Source: Roseomonas sp. HF4
GTDB taxonomy: Bacteria > Pseudomonadota > Alphaproteobacteria > Acetobacterales > Acetobacteraceae
DNA: 64,000 nucleotides
Direction: 5' to 3'
Assembly (NCBI RefSeq): GCF_005222755.1
Contig: NZ_STGD01000001.1
Location: forward strand, 496,001-560,000
In this document: positions 34,384 to 42,568 of the stretch, piece after piece
How the letters are laid out: each line of letters starts with the position of its first letter
How positions within the stretch are numbered: position 1 is the stretch's first letter
Position numbers and translations under genes: made by a program
Notes under the pieces: model-generated
Told to the model about the DNA's origin: nothing
The model's database searches: none
The model's input: only the letters and a program-made list of their open reading frames with translations

Positions 34384-35255
34384 AGTTCTCGCTCGTCGTC
34401 GCCACGCTCGGCCGCGACACGGAAGTCGCCGAACTGATCGACAGCCTGCTCGCCCAAGGGCGTGCGGACCTCGAGGTGATCGTCATCGACCAGAACGACG
34501 ACGACCGCCTGGACGCCGTGCTCGCGGCGTATGAGGGGCGGGTCGACCTGCGCCGCTTCCGGTCGGCGGTGCGCAACGCGAACCACGCGCGCAACCTCGG
34601 CCTGCGCCACGCGCGGGGCGAGATCGTGTCCTTCCCCGACGACGACTGCCTCTACCCGCCCGGCGTCCTGGACCAGGTCGAGGCGGCCTTTGCGGCGAAC
34701 CCAGGGCTTGGCGTGCTGACCGGCCCGGCGGCGTCGCCGGCCGGCGGGCTCGGCTCGGGCCGCTGGCGGGCGGAGAGCGGGGCGATCGACCTCGGCAACG
34801 TCTGGACCAGCGTCATCGAGTTCAACCTCTTCATGCCGCGCGCCACGGCCCTCAGCCTCGGCGGCTTCGACGAGGGGATGGGCCCCGGCACGCGCTTCGG
34901 CTCGGCGGAGGGCAACGACCTCGTCTGCCGCGCGATCGCCCGCGGGCTGGAGGCGCGCTACGAGCCGGAGCTGCGCATCGTCCACCCGGACAAGCGCCTG
35001 ACCGAGGTCGCGGCGGCGCGCGCGGAACGCTACGGGCGCGGCCTCGGCTTCGCGCTGCGCCGGCACGGCGCCCCCATCGCGGCGTGGCTCGCCTTCATGG
35101 TGCGCCCGCTGGCGGGCGTGGCTCTCAGCCTCGCGCGGCTCAGGACGCACGACGCCGCCTACTACTTCATGACCTGGCGCGGCCGCGTCGCCGGTGCCCT
35201 CGCCGCCGAGGCCCGCCGGCCGCCGAGCCTGATGCCCCTCACCGAAGCGGCCTGA
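34380..35255 (+). CDS. GT2-type glycosyltransferase
   Basis: The 291-residue protein has the GT-A fold: FSLVVATLGRDTEVAELIDSLL, VIVIDQNDDDRLD, NHARNLGLRHARGEIV and the metal-binding triplet in FPDDDCLYPPGVL. It has the later acidic GTRFGSAEGNDLVCRAI segment that may hold the catalytic base. A hydrophobic stretch near residues 233-252 may let the protein sit on the membrane. It is coupled to the preceding transferase (4 bp overlap), and its stop shares one base with the next start (TGATG). The sugar and linkage are not predictable. Confidence 0.88.
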   Translation: MKFSLVVATLGRDTEVAELIDSLLAQGRADLEVIVIDQNDDDRLDAVLAAYEGRVDLRRFRSAVRNANHARNLGLRHARGEIVSFPDDDCLYPPGVLDQVEAAFAANPGLGVLTGPAASPAGGLGSGRWRAESGAIDLGNVWTSVIEFNLFMPRATALSLGGFDEGMGPGTRFGSAEGNDLVCRAIARGLEARYEPELRIVHPDKRLTEVAAARAERYGRGLGFALRRHGAPIAAWLAFMVRPLAGVALSLARLRTHDAAYYFMTWRGRVAGALAAEARRPPSLMPLTEAA

Positions 35256-36124
35256 TGCGCATCGCCATCGGGATCGCCACGCGCGGGCGCGCGGGCATCC
35301 TCGGGCATGTCCTGCGCGACCTCGGGCGCCAGACACGCCCGGCCGACCGCATCATCGTCTGCCACGTGACGCCGGACGACGTCGCAGGCTGCGAAGCGGT
35401 GCCGGGCGTCGAGTTCATCACCGCCGCCGCCGGCCTGCCACGGCAGCGCAACGCGATCCTGGACGCCGCGGATGACTGCGACGTGGTGCTGTTCCTCGAC
35501 GACGACTTCCTCTGCGCGCCCGCCTACCTCGCCGTGACCGAGGCCGCCTTCGCGGCGCGACCCGACATGGTGGTCGCGACCGGCACGGTCGTCGCGGACG
35601 GCGCGAACGCGCCGGGCTATTCGCTCGAGGAAGGAGCGGCGCTGCTCGCCGCCGACGTGCCGCCCGCGGACGCCATGGCGACGGCGCCGCATTTCAACGG
35701 CTATGGCTGCAACATGGCGTTCCGGATGGATGTGGTCCGGGCGCACGGGATCCGCGTGGACGAACGCCTGCCGCTCTATGCCTGGTACGAGGACATCGAC
35801 GTGACGCGGCAACTGGGCCGGCACGGCGCCATCCTGCGGCTGGCCGGCGCGCGCGGCGTGCATCTCGGTGCGAAATCGGGGCGCGTGGCGCAGGTGCGGC
35901 TCGGCTATTCGCAGGTGGTCAACCCGGTCTACCTGGCGCGCAAGGGGACCTTCCCCTGGAACCACGCGATCCCGAGCGCGGCGCGGCATTGCCTGGCGAA
36001 CTTCGCGCGGTCGCTGAAGCCCGAGCCCTGGGCGGATCGCCGGGGACGCTTCCGCGGCAACATGATGGGCCTGTGGGATCTGCTGCGCGGCCGCGCGGCG
36101 CCGGAGCGCATCCTGGAGCTCTAG
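35255..36124 (+). CDS. GT2-type glycosyltransferase
   Basis: The 289-residue enzyme has IAIGIATRGRAGILGHVLRDL at its start, then PRQRNAILDAADDCDVVLFLDDDFL with the Asp triplet that binds Mn-nucleotide sugar. HFNGYGCNMAFRMDVV and WYEDIDVTRQLGRHG follow, where the ED/D residues would be the general base. It closes the glycan operon; its TAG stop is followed by 69 bp without a repeat element before the DUF35 gene on the same strand. It has no membrane helix. Confidence 0.88.
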   Translation: MRIAIGIATRGRAGILGHVLRDLGRQTRPADRIIVCHVTPDDVAGCEAVPGVEFITAAAGLPRQRNAILDAADDCDVVLFLDDDFLCAPAYLAVTEAAFAARPDMVVATGTVVADGANAPGYSLEEGAALLAADVPPADAMATAPHFNGYGCNMAFRMDVVRAHGIRVDERLPLYAWYEDIDVTRQLGRHGAILRLAGARGVHLGAKSGRVAQVRLGYSQVVNPVYLARKGTFPWNHAIPSAARHCLANFARSLKPEPWADRRGRFRGNMMGLWDLLRGRAAPERILEL

Positions 36125-36193
36125 CGCCCCCCCTTCCGCTTCCCGGCCGTTCGGGCGACCATGCGGCCAACCGAAGCAGGAGGAAGCGCCGAG

Positions 36194-36637
36194 ATGACGC
36201 TCGAACCAGGCCGCCCGCGGCCCGAGCCCACCCCCGAGACGAAGCATTTCTGGGAGGGCACGAAGGCCGGCAAGCTGCTGCTGCAGCGCTGCGGCGACAC
36301 CGGACGGGCGTATTTCCCGCCGCGCCCCTTCAGCCCCTACACCGGCACCCGCAACGTCGAGGTGTTCGAGGCCTCCGGCCGCGCGACGCTGCATTCCTAC
36401 GTCATCCACCACCGCGCGGTGCCGGGCTTCAAGCCGCCCTACGCGATCGCCGTGGTCGAGTTGGAGGAAGGGCCGCGCATGATGACCAACATCGTGGACT
36501 GCCCGCAGACACCGGAAGCCCTCGTGCTCGACATGCCGCTCGAAGTGGCGTTCACGCCGATGGACGACGACATCACGCTCGCGCTGTTCCGTCCCGCGCC
36601 CGCGGCGGAGCCGCAAGACGCCAGGCAGGGGGCCTGA
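36194..36637 (+). CDS. DUF35 OB-fold protein with degenerate zinc ribbon
   Basis: ATG 36194 follows an AGGAGGAAG ribosome site. The 147-residue protein starts with the helical PTPETKHFWEGTKAGKLLLQRCGDTGRAYFPPRPFSP segment that in relatives carries a four-Cys zinc ribbon. Here only one Cys (of RCGDTG) remains. The OB-fold part reads LHSYVIHHRAVPGFKPPYAIAVVELEEGPRMMTNIVDC. DUF35 proteins pair with thiolase-like partners and help substrate transfer between active sites. The thiolase begins 4 bp downstream, so the two surely work together. Confidence 0.88.
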   Translation: MTLEPGRPRPEPTPETKHFWEGTKAGKLLLQRCGDTGRAYFPPRPFSPYTGTRNVEVFEASGRATLHSYVIHHRAVPGFKPPYAIAVVELEEGPRMMTNIVDCPQTPEALVLDMPLEVAFTPMDDDITLALFRPAPAAEPQDARQGA

Positions 36638-36641
36638 GGCC

Positions 36642-37793
36642 ATGACGATCAAGCCAGGCGAGATCGCCATCGTCGGCGCCGCCGAATCCACGCGCATCGG
36701 CGCCGTGCCCGACATGGCGCAGATCATGCTGCACGCCGATGCCGCGCTGAATGCGATGGAAGACGCGGGGCTCAAGCCCGCCGACATCGACGGCGTCGCC
36801 TGCGTCGGCCCGATGATGCCGCAGCAGATCGCGCATTACCTCGGCATCACCCCGAAATGGGTGGACGGCACCGGCGTCGGCGGCTGTTCCTTCATGCTGC
36901 ATGTCCGCCACGCGGCGGCGGCCATCCATGCCGGCTATGCGAAGACCATCCTCATCACCCATGGGGAGAGCGGCAAGTCGCGCATCAACGGCACGCCCCG
37001 CCCGCCCGAGCCGCAGAGCCTGCAGGGCCAGTTCGAGATGCCCTTCGGCCCGATGGGCCCGCCCACGCTCTTTCCCATCCCCGTGCTGCGCTACATGAAG
37101 AAGTACGGCGTCACGCACGAACAGATGGCGATGGTCGCCGTCGTGCAGCGCGAATGGGCGGCCAGGAACCCGCGCGCGGCCTTCCGCGACCCGATCACGG
37201 TCGCGGACGTGCTGAACAGCAAGATGATCGCCTACCCGTTCCGACTGCTGCAATGCTGCCTCGTGACGGATGGCGGCGGCGCGCTGATCCTGACCTCCGC
37301 CGACCGCGCCAAGGACTTCCCGCAGAAGCCGGTCTACATCCTGGGCAGCGGTGAATCCGTCGAGACCACCATGGTCAGCCAGATGGAGGATTTCACCTCG
37401 AGCCGCGCCTTCCGCGTCGCGGGTCCCGAGGCGTTCCGCATGTCGGGCGTGAAGCACGCCGACGTGGATCACCTGATGATCTACGACGCCTTTGCGCACC
37501 TGCCGATGTACGGGCTCGAGGACCTCGGCTTCGTCGGCCGCGGGGAAGCCAAGGACTTCATCTGGGACGGCAACACCCGCCCGGGCGGGAAGCTGCCGCT
37601 CAACACCAATGGTGGCGGCCTGTCCTATACCCACACCGGCATGTACGGCATGTTCGCCCTGCAGGAGAGCGTGCGCCAGGTGCGCGGCATCGCCCCCGCG
37701 CAGGTGCCGGACGTCAAGGTCAGCGTCTGCCACGGGGTGGGGGGCATGTTCTCCGCCTCCGGCACCGTGGTACTGGCAAACCAGCGGCCCTGA
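36642..37793 (+). CDS. thiolase-superfamily protein (SCP-x/lipid-transfer type)
   Basis: The 383-residue protein resembles the SCP-x-type acetyl-CoA acetyltransferases: EIAIVGAAESTRIG at the start, the nucleophile region VDGTGVGGCSFMLHVRHA with Cys82, and LVTDGGGALILTS. The C-terminal NTNGGGLSYTHTGMYG holds a His where thiolases have their catalytic His. CHGVGGMFSASGTVVL ends the active site. It may cleave 3-ketoacyl-CoA or perform an aldol-type reaction, as DUF35-paired thiolases do. The Cys environment (GGCS instead of CASG) differs from true thiolases. It is followed by a Bug binding-protein gene. Confidence 0.88.
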   Translation: MTIKPGEIAIVGAAESTRIGAVPDMAQIMLHADAALNAMEDAGLKPADIDGVACVGPMMPQQIAHYLGITPKWVDGTGVGGCSFMLHVRHAAAAIHAGYAKTILITHGESGKSRINGTPRPPEPQSLQGQFEMPFGPMGPPTLFPIPVLRYMKKYGVTHEQMAMVAVVQREWAARNPRAAFRDPITVADVLNSKMIAYPFRLLQCCLVTDGGGALILTSADRAKDFPQKPVYILGSGESVETTMVSQMEDFTSSRAFRVAGPEAFRMSGVKHADVDHLMIYDAFAHLPMYGLEDLGFVGRGEAKDFIWDGNTRPGGKLPLNTNGGGLSYTHTGMYGMFALQESVRQVRGIAPAQVPDVKVSVCHGVGGMFSASGTVVLANQRP

Positions 37794-37864
37794 GCCGCGC
37801 CCGGTCCCGCGCTGAACGCCGCGGGGCCGGCACGCAACGAACAAGCAACGGGAGCATTGCGTCC

Positions 37865-38836
37865 ATGACCATCCAATCCACGCGCCGCGCCCTGCTGGCG
37901 GCCGGCGGCGCGCTGCTGGCGGCGCCCGCCGTCGCGCAGGCCGGCTTTCCCAACCGCCCGATCCGCCTGATCGTGCCCTGGCCGCCGGGCGGCTCGACCG
38001 ACGGGCAGTTGCGCTCGCTGGCCGACCTCGCGCAGCGCCGGCTCGGCCAACCGGTCATCATCGAGAACCGCAGCGGCGTCTCGGGCACCATGGCGGCGCA
38101 GATGATGGCGGCCGAGGCGCAGGGCGACGGCTACCTGGTCGGCCAGATGCCGATCACGGCCTTCCGCCTGCCGCTGATGACGACGCAGCCGCGCTGGGAC
38201 CCGCTCAAGGACTTCACCTACGTCATCCACCTGACCGGCTACCTGTTCGGCGTGGTGGTGCGGGCGGATGCGCCCTGGCAGACTTGGCAGCAGTTCCTGG
38301 ACGACGCGAAGGCCAATCCTGGCAAGATCGCCTATGGCTCGCCCGGCGTCGGCAGCACGCTGCACATCACGATGGAGCGCATCGCCGCCGAGCGCGGCAT
38401 CGAGTTCCTGCACGTGCCCTTCCGCGGCGGCGCCGACAATGCGCAGGCGATGCTCGGCGGCCAGACGCAGGCGATGGCGGATTCCAGTTCCTGGGGCCCG
38501 CTGGTCGAAGGCGGCCGGGCGCGGCTGCTCGTCACCTGGGGCGCGCAGCGCGCGAAGCGCTTCCCCGATGCGCCGACACTGCGCGAGACCGGCATCGACA
38601 TCGTCTCGGCCTCCCCCTACGGGCTCGCCGGGCCGAAGGGGATGGACCCCGGCGTGGCGCGCGTGCTGCACGACGCCTTCAAGGCAGCGCTGGAGGACCC
38701 GGCGCATGCGCAGGTGCTGGAACGCTACGACATGCAGGCGGACTACAAGAACGGGGCCGACTACACCGCCTTCGTGGCGCAGATCATGCGCGAGGAAGGG
38801 GAGATGGTCCGCCGCCTGAACCTGCGGATCAATTAA
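37865..38836 (+). CDS. Bug/TctC-family periplasmic solute-binding protein
   Basis: The 323-residue product has a signal peptide ending AAPAVAQA (cleavage near 25) and the family blocks FPNRPIRLIVPWPPGGSTDG, VIIENRSGVSGTMAAQ, IAYGSPGVGSTLH and HVPFRGGADNAQAMLGGQ. It lies 71 bp after the thiolase. It is clearly similar to the Bug protein at 42569 in VIHLTGYLFGVVVRAD versus IIHLTGYLFAVTVRNE, and these two form a subgroup distinct from the pair at 19332 and 20366. The last 4 bp overlap the stop of the convergent luciferase-like gene. Confidence 0.93.
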   Translation: MTIQSTRRALLAAGGALLAAPAVAQAGFPNRPIRLIVPWPPGGSTDGQLRSLADLAQRRLGQPVIIENRSGVSGTMAAQMMAAEAQGDGYLVGQMPITAFRLPLMTTQPRWDPLKDFTYVIHLTGYLFGVVVRADAPWQTWQQFLDDAKANPGKIAYGSPGVGSTLHITMERIAAERGIEFLHVPFRGGADNAQAMLGGQTQAMADSSSWGPLVEGGRARLLVTWGAQRAKRFPDAPTLRETGIDIVSASPYGLAGPKGMDPGVARVLHDAFKAALEDPAHAQVLERYDMQADYKNGADYTAFVAQIMREEGEMVRRLNLRIN

Positions 38837-40038
38837 CCCTTCGGCAACTCGACCTTCCCGGTGTGGAGTTGGAGGCGCGAGAATTCCGGCGCCTCCTGCC
38901 CCGCATCGCGGAAGGCCTGCTTCAGCGCCGACATGTTGGGCGCGAAGATCGTCTGGCGGTTGGCGCTGACCCAGTCGCGCGACTGCTGCGGCATGGCGAG
39001 CGTGCCCTGGAAGCGCGGCATGACCCAGCGCGCGAACAGCTCGAAGGACCGCCAGGTGGCTTCCCGGTCCGCCCATTCATGGGCGCGGAACAGCACGCCG
39101 CCGGCGCCGCCCTCGGTGAAGGACAGAAGCCGCTCGATCCCCGCCGCGATGGTCTCGGGCGAGCCCACCAGCGTCGAGCCCTGCGCGAGCCCGTCGCGCA
39201 GCGGATCCTCCGAGCGCATCGGCGGGCGGCCGAGCGTCTCGCTGAAATAGGTCAGCGTCTCGAGCTGCTCGCCGATGCGCACGTCGCGCAGCGCGCGCTC
39301 GTCATCCTCGGCGCAGTGCATGTTGACCACGAGCCGCCACTTGGCGCGGTCCATGGCCTTGCCGTGCTTCGCGGCCTCGGCCTCGGCCATGCGCCACTGC
39401 TCGGCCAGCGCCTTCGGTCCGCCCGGCAGTCCGGCGCCGAGGGAGAGCAGCCCGAGCCCGTGCTTGGCCGCCGCCAGCGCGCCCGACGGCGTGGTGGAGG
39501 AGGCGACCGAGATCGGGAAGCAGGGTTCCGAATATGGAGCCAGATGGAGCCTCGCCTCGCGCAGCGTGAACCAGTCGGTCTCCATCGTGACCGGCTCCTC
39601 GCAGGCAAGCAGACGCGTGATGGCCGTCAGCGCCTCGTCCATCCGCCGCCGCTGGTGCGCGGGGTCGATCCCCATCATGTAGGCATCGGACACCAGCGCG
39701 CCCGGGCCGCAGCCCAGCATCACGCGCCCGCGCGTCATGTGGTCGAGCTGCACGAAGCGCTGCGCCACCAGCAGCGGGTGATGATAGGGGAGGCTGGTCA
39801 CGCCGGTGCCGAGCCGGATGTGGCGCGTGCGTTCCGACAGCGCGCCGATCGCGATCTCGGGGCTCGCGATCGTCTCCCAGCCCGCCGAGTGGTGCTCGCC
39901 GATCCAGGCCTCATCGTAGCCAAGCTCGTCGAGCCACTCGACGAGCTTCAGGTCGCGCTCGATCGCGAGCGTCGGGTTGTCGCCCACCCGGTGGAAGGGG
40001 GCCAGGAAGATGCCGAAGCGCAAGCGGCGCGGTGCCAT
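38833..40038 (-). CDS. luciferase-like (LLM-class) flavin-dependent monooxygenase
   Basis: I start at ATG 40038 (MAPRRLRFG), preceded at a proper distance by AAGGGA; a GTG at 40056 would add six residues. The 401-residue enzyme has the TIM-barrel LLM pattern: LRFGIFLAPFHRVGDNP, YDEAWIGEHHSAGWE, RIRLGTGVTSLPYHHPLLVAQRFVQLDHMTRGRVMLGCGPGA in pieces, and LVGSPETIAAGIERLL. It most resembles limonene-type and alkanal-type monooxygenases that use reduced FMN from a separate reductase. It lies 14 bp downstream of the NUDIX gene and is probably cotranscribed with it. It is cytoplasmic. Confidence 0.9.
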   Translation of the reverse strand: MAPRRLRFGIFLAPFHRVGDNPTLAIERDLKLVEWLDELGYDEAWIGEHHSAGWETIASPEIAIGALSERTRHIRLGTGVTSLPYHHPLLVAQRFVQLDHMTRGRVMLGCGPGALVSDAYMMGIDPAHQRRRMDEALTAITRLLACEEPVTMETDWFTLREARLHLAPYSEPCFPISVASSTTPSGALAAAKHGLGLLSLGAGLPGGPKALAEQWRMAEAEAAKHGKAMDRAKWRLVVNMHCAEDDERALRDVRIGEQLETLTYFSETLGRPPMRSEDPLRDGLAQGSTLVGSPETIAAGIERLLSFTEGGAGGVLFRAHEWADREATWRSFELFARWVMPRFQGTLAMPQQSRDWVSANRQTIFAPNMSALKQAFRDAGQEAPEFSRLQLHTGKVELPKG

Positions 40039-40052
40039 GGCGGCGTGTCCCT

Positions 40053-40760
40053 TCACATGGACGGCGGATCGCCCGCCAGGAATTCCTCGCCGCCATAGCC
40101 GGCGGCGGCGGGGATGCGGAGGATGCGGCCCGCCGGCGTCATGCGCATCTCCGGCAGCACGGTGACGACGGGCGTCGCGCGCGCGGCGGCGAAGGCTTCC
40201 GCCACGCTGTCGTGGCGGGCGAGCTTCGTCAGGTTCATCCGCGTCGGGAACACCACCTTGCGCGCCCCCGCTTCGGCGGCGGCGAGCGCGTCCGCCGGGC
40301 GGATCCAGACGCTGTCGACCGCTTCATGCCCGTCATGCAGCGCGTCCTGGTCCGCCGGCGCGGCGGCGAGGAAGAAATGCGTATCGAAGCGCTTCGGCAC
40401 CGGCACGGGTGTGATCCAATGCGCGAAATGCGCGAGCCCGTCGCTTTCGGGCACCAGCCCGCGTGCGGCCAGCATGGCGGCAAACGCGCCCTCGGCCGCC
40501 GGCGGCGCGCCGGGCCTGGCCAGGAGGACGCCGCATTCCTCCCAGGTCTCGCGGACCGCGGCGACGCGGAAGGCGCCCTGGTCGTCCCCGCCGGCGAGGA
40601 TCCGGTCCGCGGCATCGACGCTGCCACCCGGGAAGACCAGCGCGCCGCCGGCGAAGTCGGTCGCGGCGTGGCGCACCACCATGAACACCTCGAGCCCCGC
40701 CGGCGCATCGCGCAGCAGCAGGACGGTGGAGGCGGGGCGGGCCGGGGCGGGGGTCGACAT
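40053..40760 (-). CDS. NUDIX hydrolase (NUDT19-like)
   Basis: The 235-residue protein starts at ATG 40760. It has ASTVLLLRDAPAGLEVFMVVRH, FPGGSVDAADR and, after an insert, the box end AVRETWEECGVLLA, which carries the metal-binding Glu residues. The split between GG and RExxEE and the later HWITPVPVPKRFDTHFF match the eukaryote-like NUDT19 group, which cleaves CoA and CoA esters. That would fit the CoA-rich surroundings. It is followed within 14 bp by the luciferase-like gene and is divergent from the acyl-CoA ligase. Confidence 0.87.
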   Translation of the reverse strand: MSTPAPARPASTVLLLRDAPAGLEVFMVVRHAATDFAGGALVFPGGSVDAADRILAGGDDQGAFRVAAVRETWEECGVLLARPGAPPAAEGAFAAMLAARGLVPESDGLAHFAHWITPVPVPKRFDTHFFLAAAPADQDALHDGHEAVDSVWIRPADALAAAEAGARKVVFPTRMNLTKLARHDSVAEAFAAARATPVVTVLPEMRMTPAGRILRIPAAAGYGGEEFLAGDPPSM

Positions 40761-40856
40761 CGGCGCATTGCAGCCCGGCGGCGCGCCCGCCGCAAGGCGC
40801 GTTGACGCGACCGGCCACGCGCAGCAGGCTTGCGCCGGGCGAAGGGGAGGATGGCG

Positions 40857-42416
40857 ATGGCGCAGCTCGCCCGCTGGGCGCGGGAGACTCCCGGCAAGGT
40901 CGCGGCACATTTCCCGGACCTCGGCAGCAGCGTCACCTATGGCGCGCTCGACGCCCGCGCGAACCGCGTCGCGCAATGGCTGGTCTCGCTGGGCCTCGAG
41001 CCCGGCGACGGCATCGCCATGCTGATGGACAACCGCCCGGAATTCCTCGAGATCGCCTTCGCCTGCCGGCGTGCGGGGCTCTACTACACGCCGCTCTCGG
41101 TGCATCTGCGCCCGCAGGAGGTCGCCTACATGATGGGCGACGCGGCGGCGAAGGCGGTGATCGTCTCGCCGGCGCTGGCGGACCTCGCGACCGCCATGCT
41201 GCGCGACGGCGCGACCGGGGATGTGCCGCGCTTCGCGACCGGCGAGGGGCTGGCGGGCTATGCCTCCTTCGAGCAAGCGCTGGCCGCCTTCCGGGCGCCG
41301 GCGCCGCTGCCCGAACGGCCGGTGGGGCGGGAATTCCTCTATTCCTCCGGCACCACGGGCCTGCCCAAGGGCATCAAGCGTCCCCTCCTGCCCTTCGCGA
41401 GCCGCGAGGCCCCGGAATGGGACATGACCTGGAAGGCGCTCTACGGCTTCGACGCGGACACGGTCTATCTCTCGCCCGCGCCGCTCTATCACGCCGCGCC
41501 GCACGCCTATGTCCGGCGCACCATCATGGAAGGCGGCACGGCGGTGGTGATGGCGAAGTTCGAGCCGCTGCGCGCGCTCGAGCTGATCGAGCGCTTCCGC
41601 GTCACGCACAGCCAATGGGTGCCGACGATGTTCGTCCGCCTCCTGGCGCTGCCGGAGGATGCGCGCACGCGCTTCGACGTCTCCTCGCTGCGCTGCGCGA
41701 TCCACGCCGCGGCCCCCTGCCCCGTCGGCGTGAAGCGGCGAATGATGGAATGGTGGGGGCCGGTACTTTGGGAATACTACGCGGGCTCGGAGGGGGTCGG
41801 AAACACCGTCGCCTCGCCGGCCGATTGGATGGCGCGGCCGGGCACGGTGGGACGGCCGGTGAACGGCGTGAAGCTGCACATCTGCGACGAGGACGGCGCC
41901 GTGCTGCCGCCGCGCGAGGTCGGCCGCATCTTCTTCGAGGGCGCGCCGCGCTTCGCCTACCACAACGCGCCGGAGAAGACCGCCGCGGCCTACGATCCGC
42001 GCGGCTGGGCGACGCTCGGCGACCTCGGCTGGGTGGACGAGGACGGGTGGCTGTTCCTCTCGGACCGCCGCGCGGACCTGATCCTGACCGGCGGCGTGAA
42101 CGTGTATCCGGCCGAGGTGGAGGCAGTGCTGGTGCAGCAGCCCGGCGTTGCGGAAGCCGCCGTCGTCGGTGTCCCGAACGAGGATCTGGGCGAGCAGGTC
42201 CATGCCGTGATCGTGCCGCGCGACGCAACCGAAACGGCGGCGCTGCGGGAAGCGCTGGACGCGCGCTGCCGCGAGCACCTGGCCGGGCCCAAGCGCCCGC
42301 GGAGCTACGAATTCGCGGACGAGCTCCCGCGCAGCGAGGCCGGCAAGCTGCTGCGCAGGATCCTCAAGGAACGCTACCTGGCGCCGGCGGGCACGGGCGA
42401 TACGGCGCGTCCCTGA
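40857..42416 (+). CDS. acyl-CoA ligase (AMP-forming, ANL superfamily)
   Basis: ATG 40857 is preferred over 40851 because the GGGGAGG ribosome site is then 6 bp away. The 519-residue enzyme has the ANL motifs: P-loop YSSGTTGLPKG, EYYAGSEG, the hinge GDLGWVDEDGWLFLSDRRADLILTGGVNVYPAEVEA split over two motifs, and the catalytic Lys in LPRSEAGKLLRR. It activates a carboxylic acid to acyl-AMP, then acyl-CoA. It is similar in style to bile-acid or crotonobetaine CoA ligases. It stands alone on the plus strand; copy D of the repeat follows it. Confidence 0.9.
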   Translation: MAQLARWARETPGKVAAHFPDLGSSVTYGALDARANRVAQWLVSLGLEPGDGIAMLMDNRPEFLEIAFACRRAGLYYTPLSVHLRPQEVAYMMGDAAAKAVIVSPALADLATAMLRDGATGDVPRFATGEGLAGYASFEQALAAFRAPAPLPERPVGREFLYSSGTTGLPKGIKRPLLPFASREAPEWDMTWKALYGFDADTVYLSPAPLYHAAPHAYVRRTIMEGGTAVVMAKFEPLRALELIERFRVTHSQWVPTMFVRLLALPEDARTRFDVSSLRCAIHAAAPCPVGVKRRMMEWWGPVLWEYYAGSEGVGNTVASPADWMARPGTVGRPVNGVKLHICDEDGAVLPPREVGRIFFEGAPRFAYHNAPEKTAAAYDPRGWATLGDLGWVDEDGWLFLSDRRADLILTGGVNVYPAEVEAVLVQQPGVAEAAVVGVPNEDLGEQVHAVIVPRDATETAALREALDARCREHLAGPKRPRSYEFADELPRSEAGKLLRRILKERYLAPAGTGDTARP

Positions 42417-42429
42417 TCGGCGCGCAGCG

Positions 42430-42556
42430 TGGGGGGAGAAGAGAACTTCTCCCCCCAGACCCCCCTCAACCTTCGTTGCGACCTGGCGCCCCACCTCCGA
42501 GGTCCGGTGCCGAGTGCCAAAGAAGGGAGGGGGGGCGGGGGAGGTTCTCCTCCCCC
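42430..42556. repeat. three-hairpin intergenic repeat, copy D (inverted, between convergent genes)
   Basis: This copy is in the opposite orientation to A-C. The left hairpin reads GGGGGGAGAAG-AGAA-CTTCTCCCCCC and the right GGGGGAGG-TTCT-CCTCCCCC. The middle has the same CTGGCGCC-like and TGCCAAAGAAGG blocks in reverse order. It lies in the gap between the acyl-CoA ligase and the convergent Bug gene. Confidence 0.85.
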
Positions 42557-42568
42557 GTAGCTTCAGCC

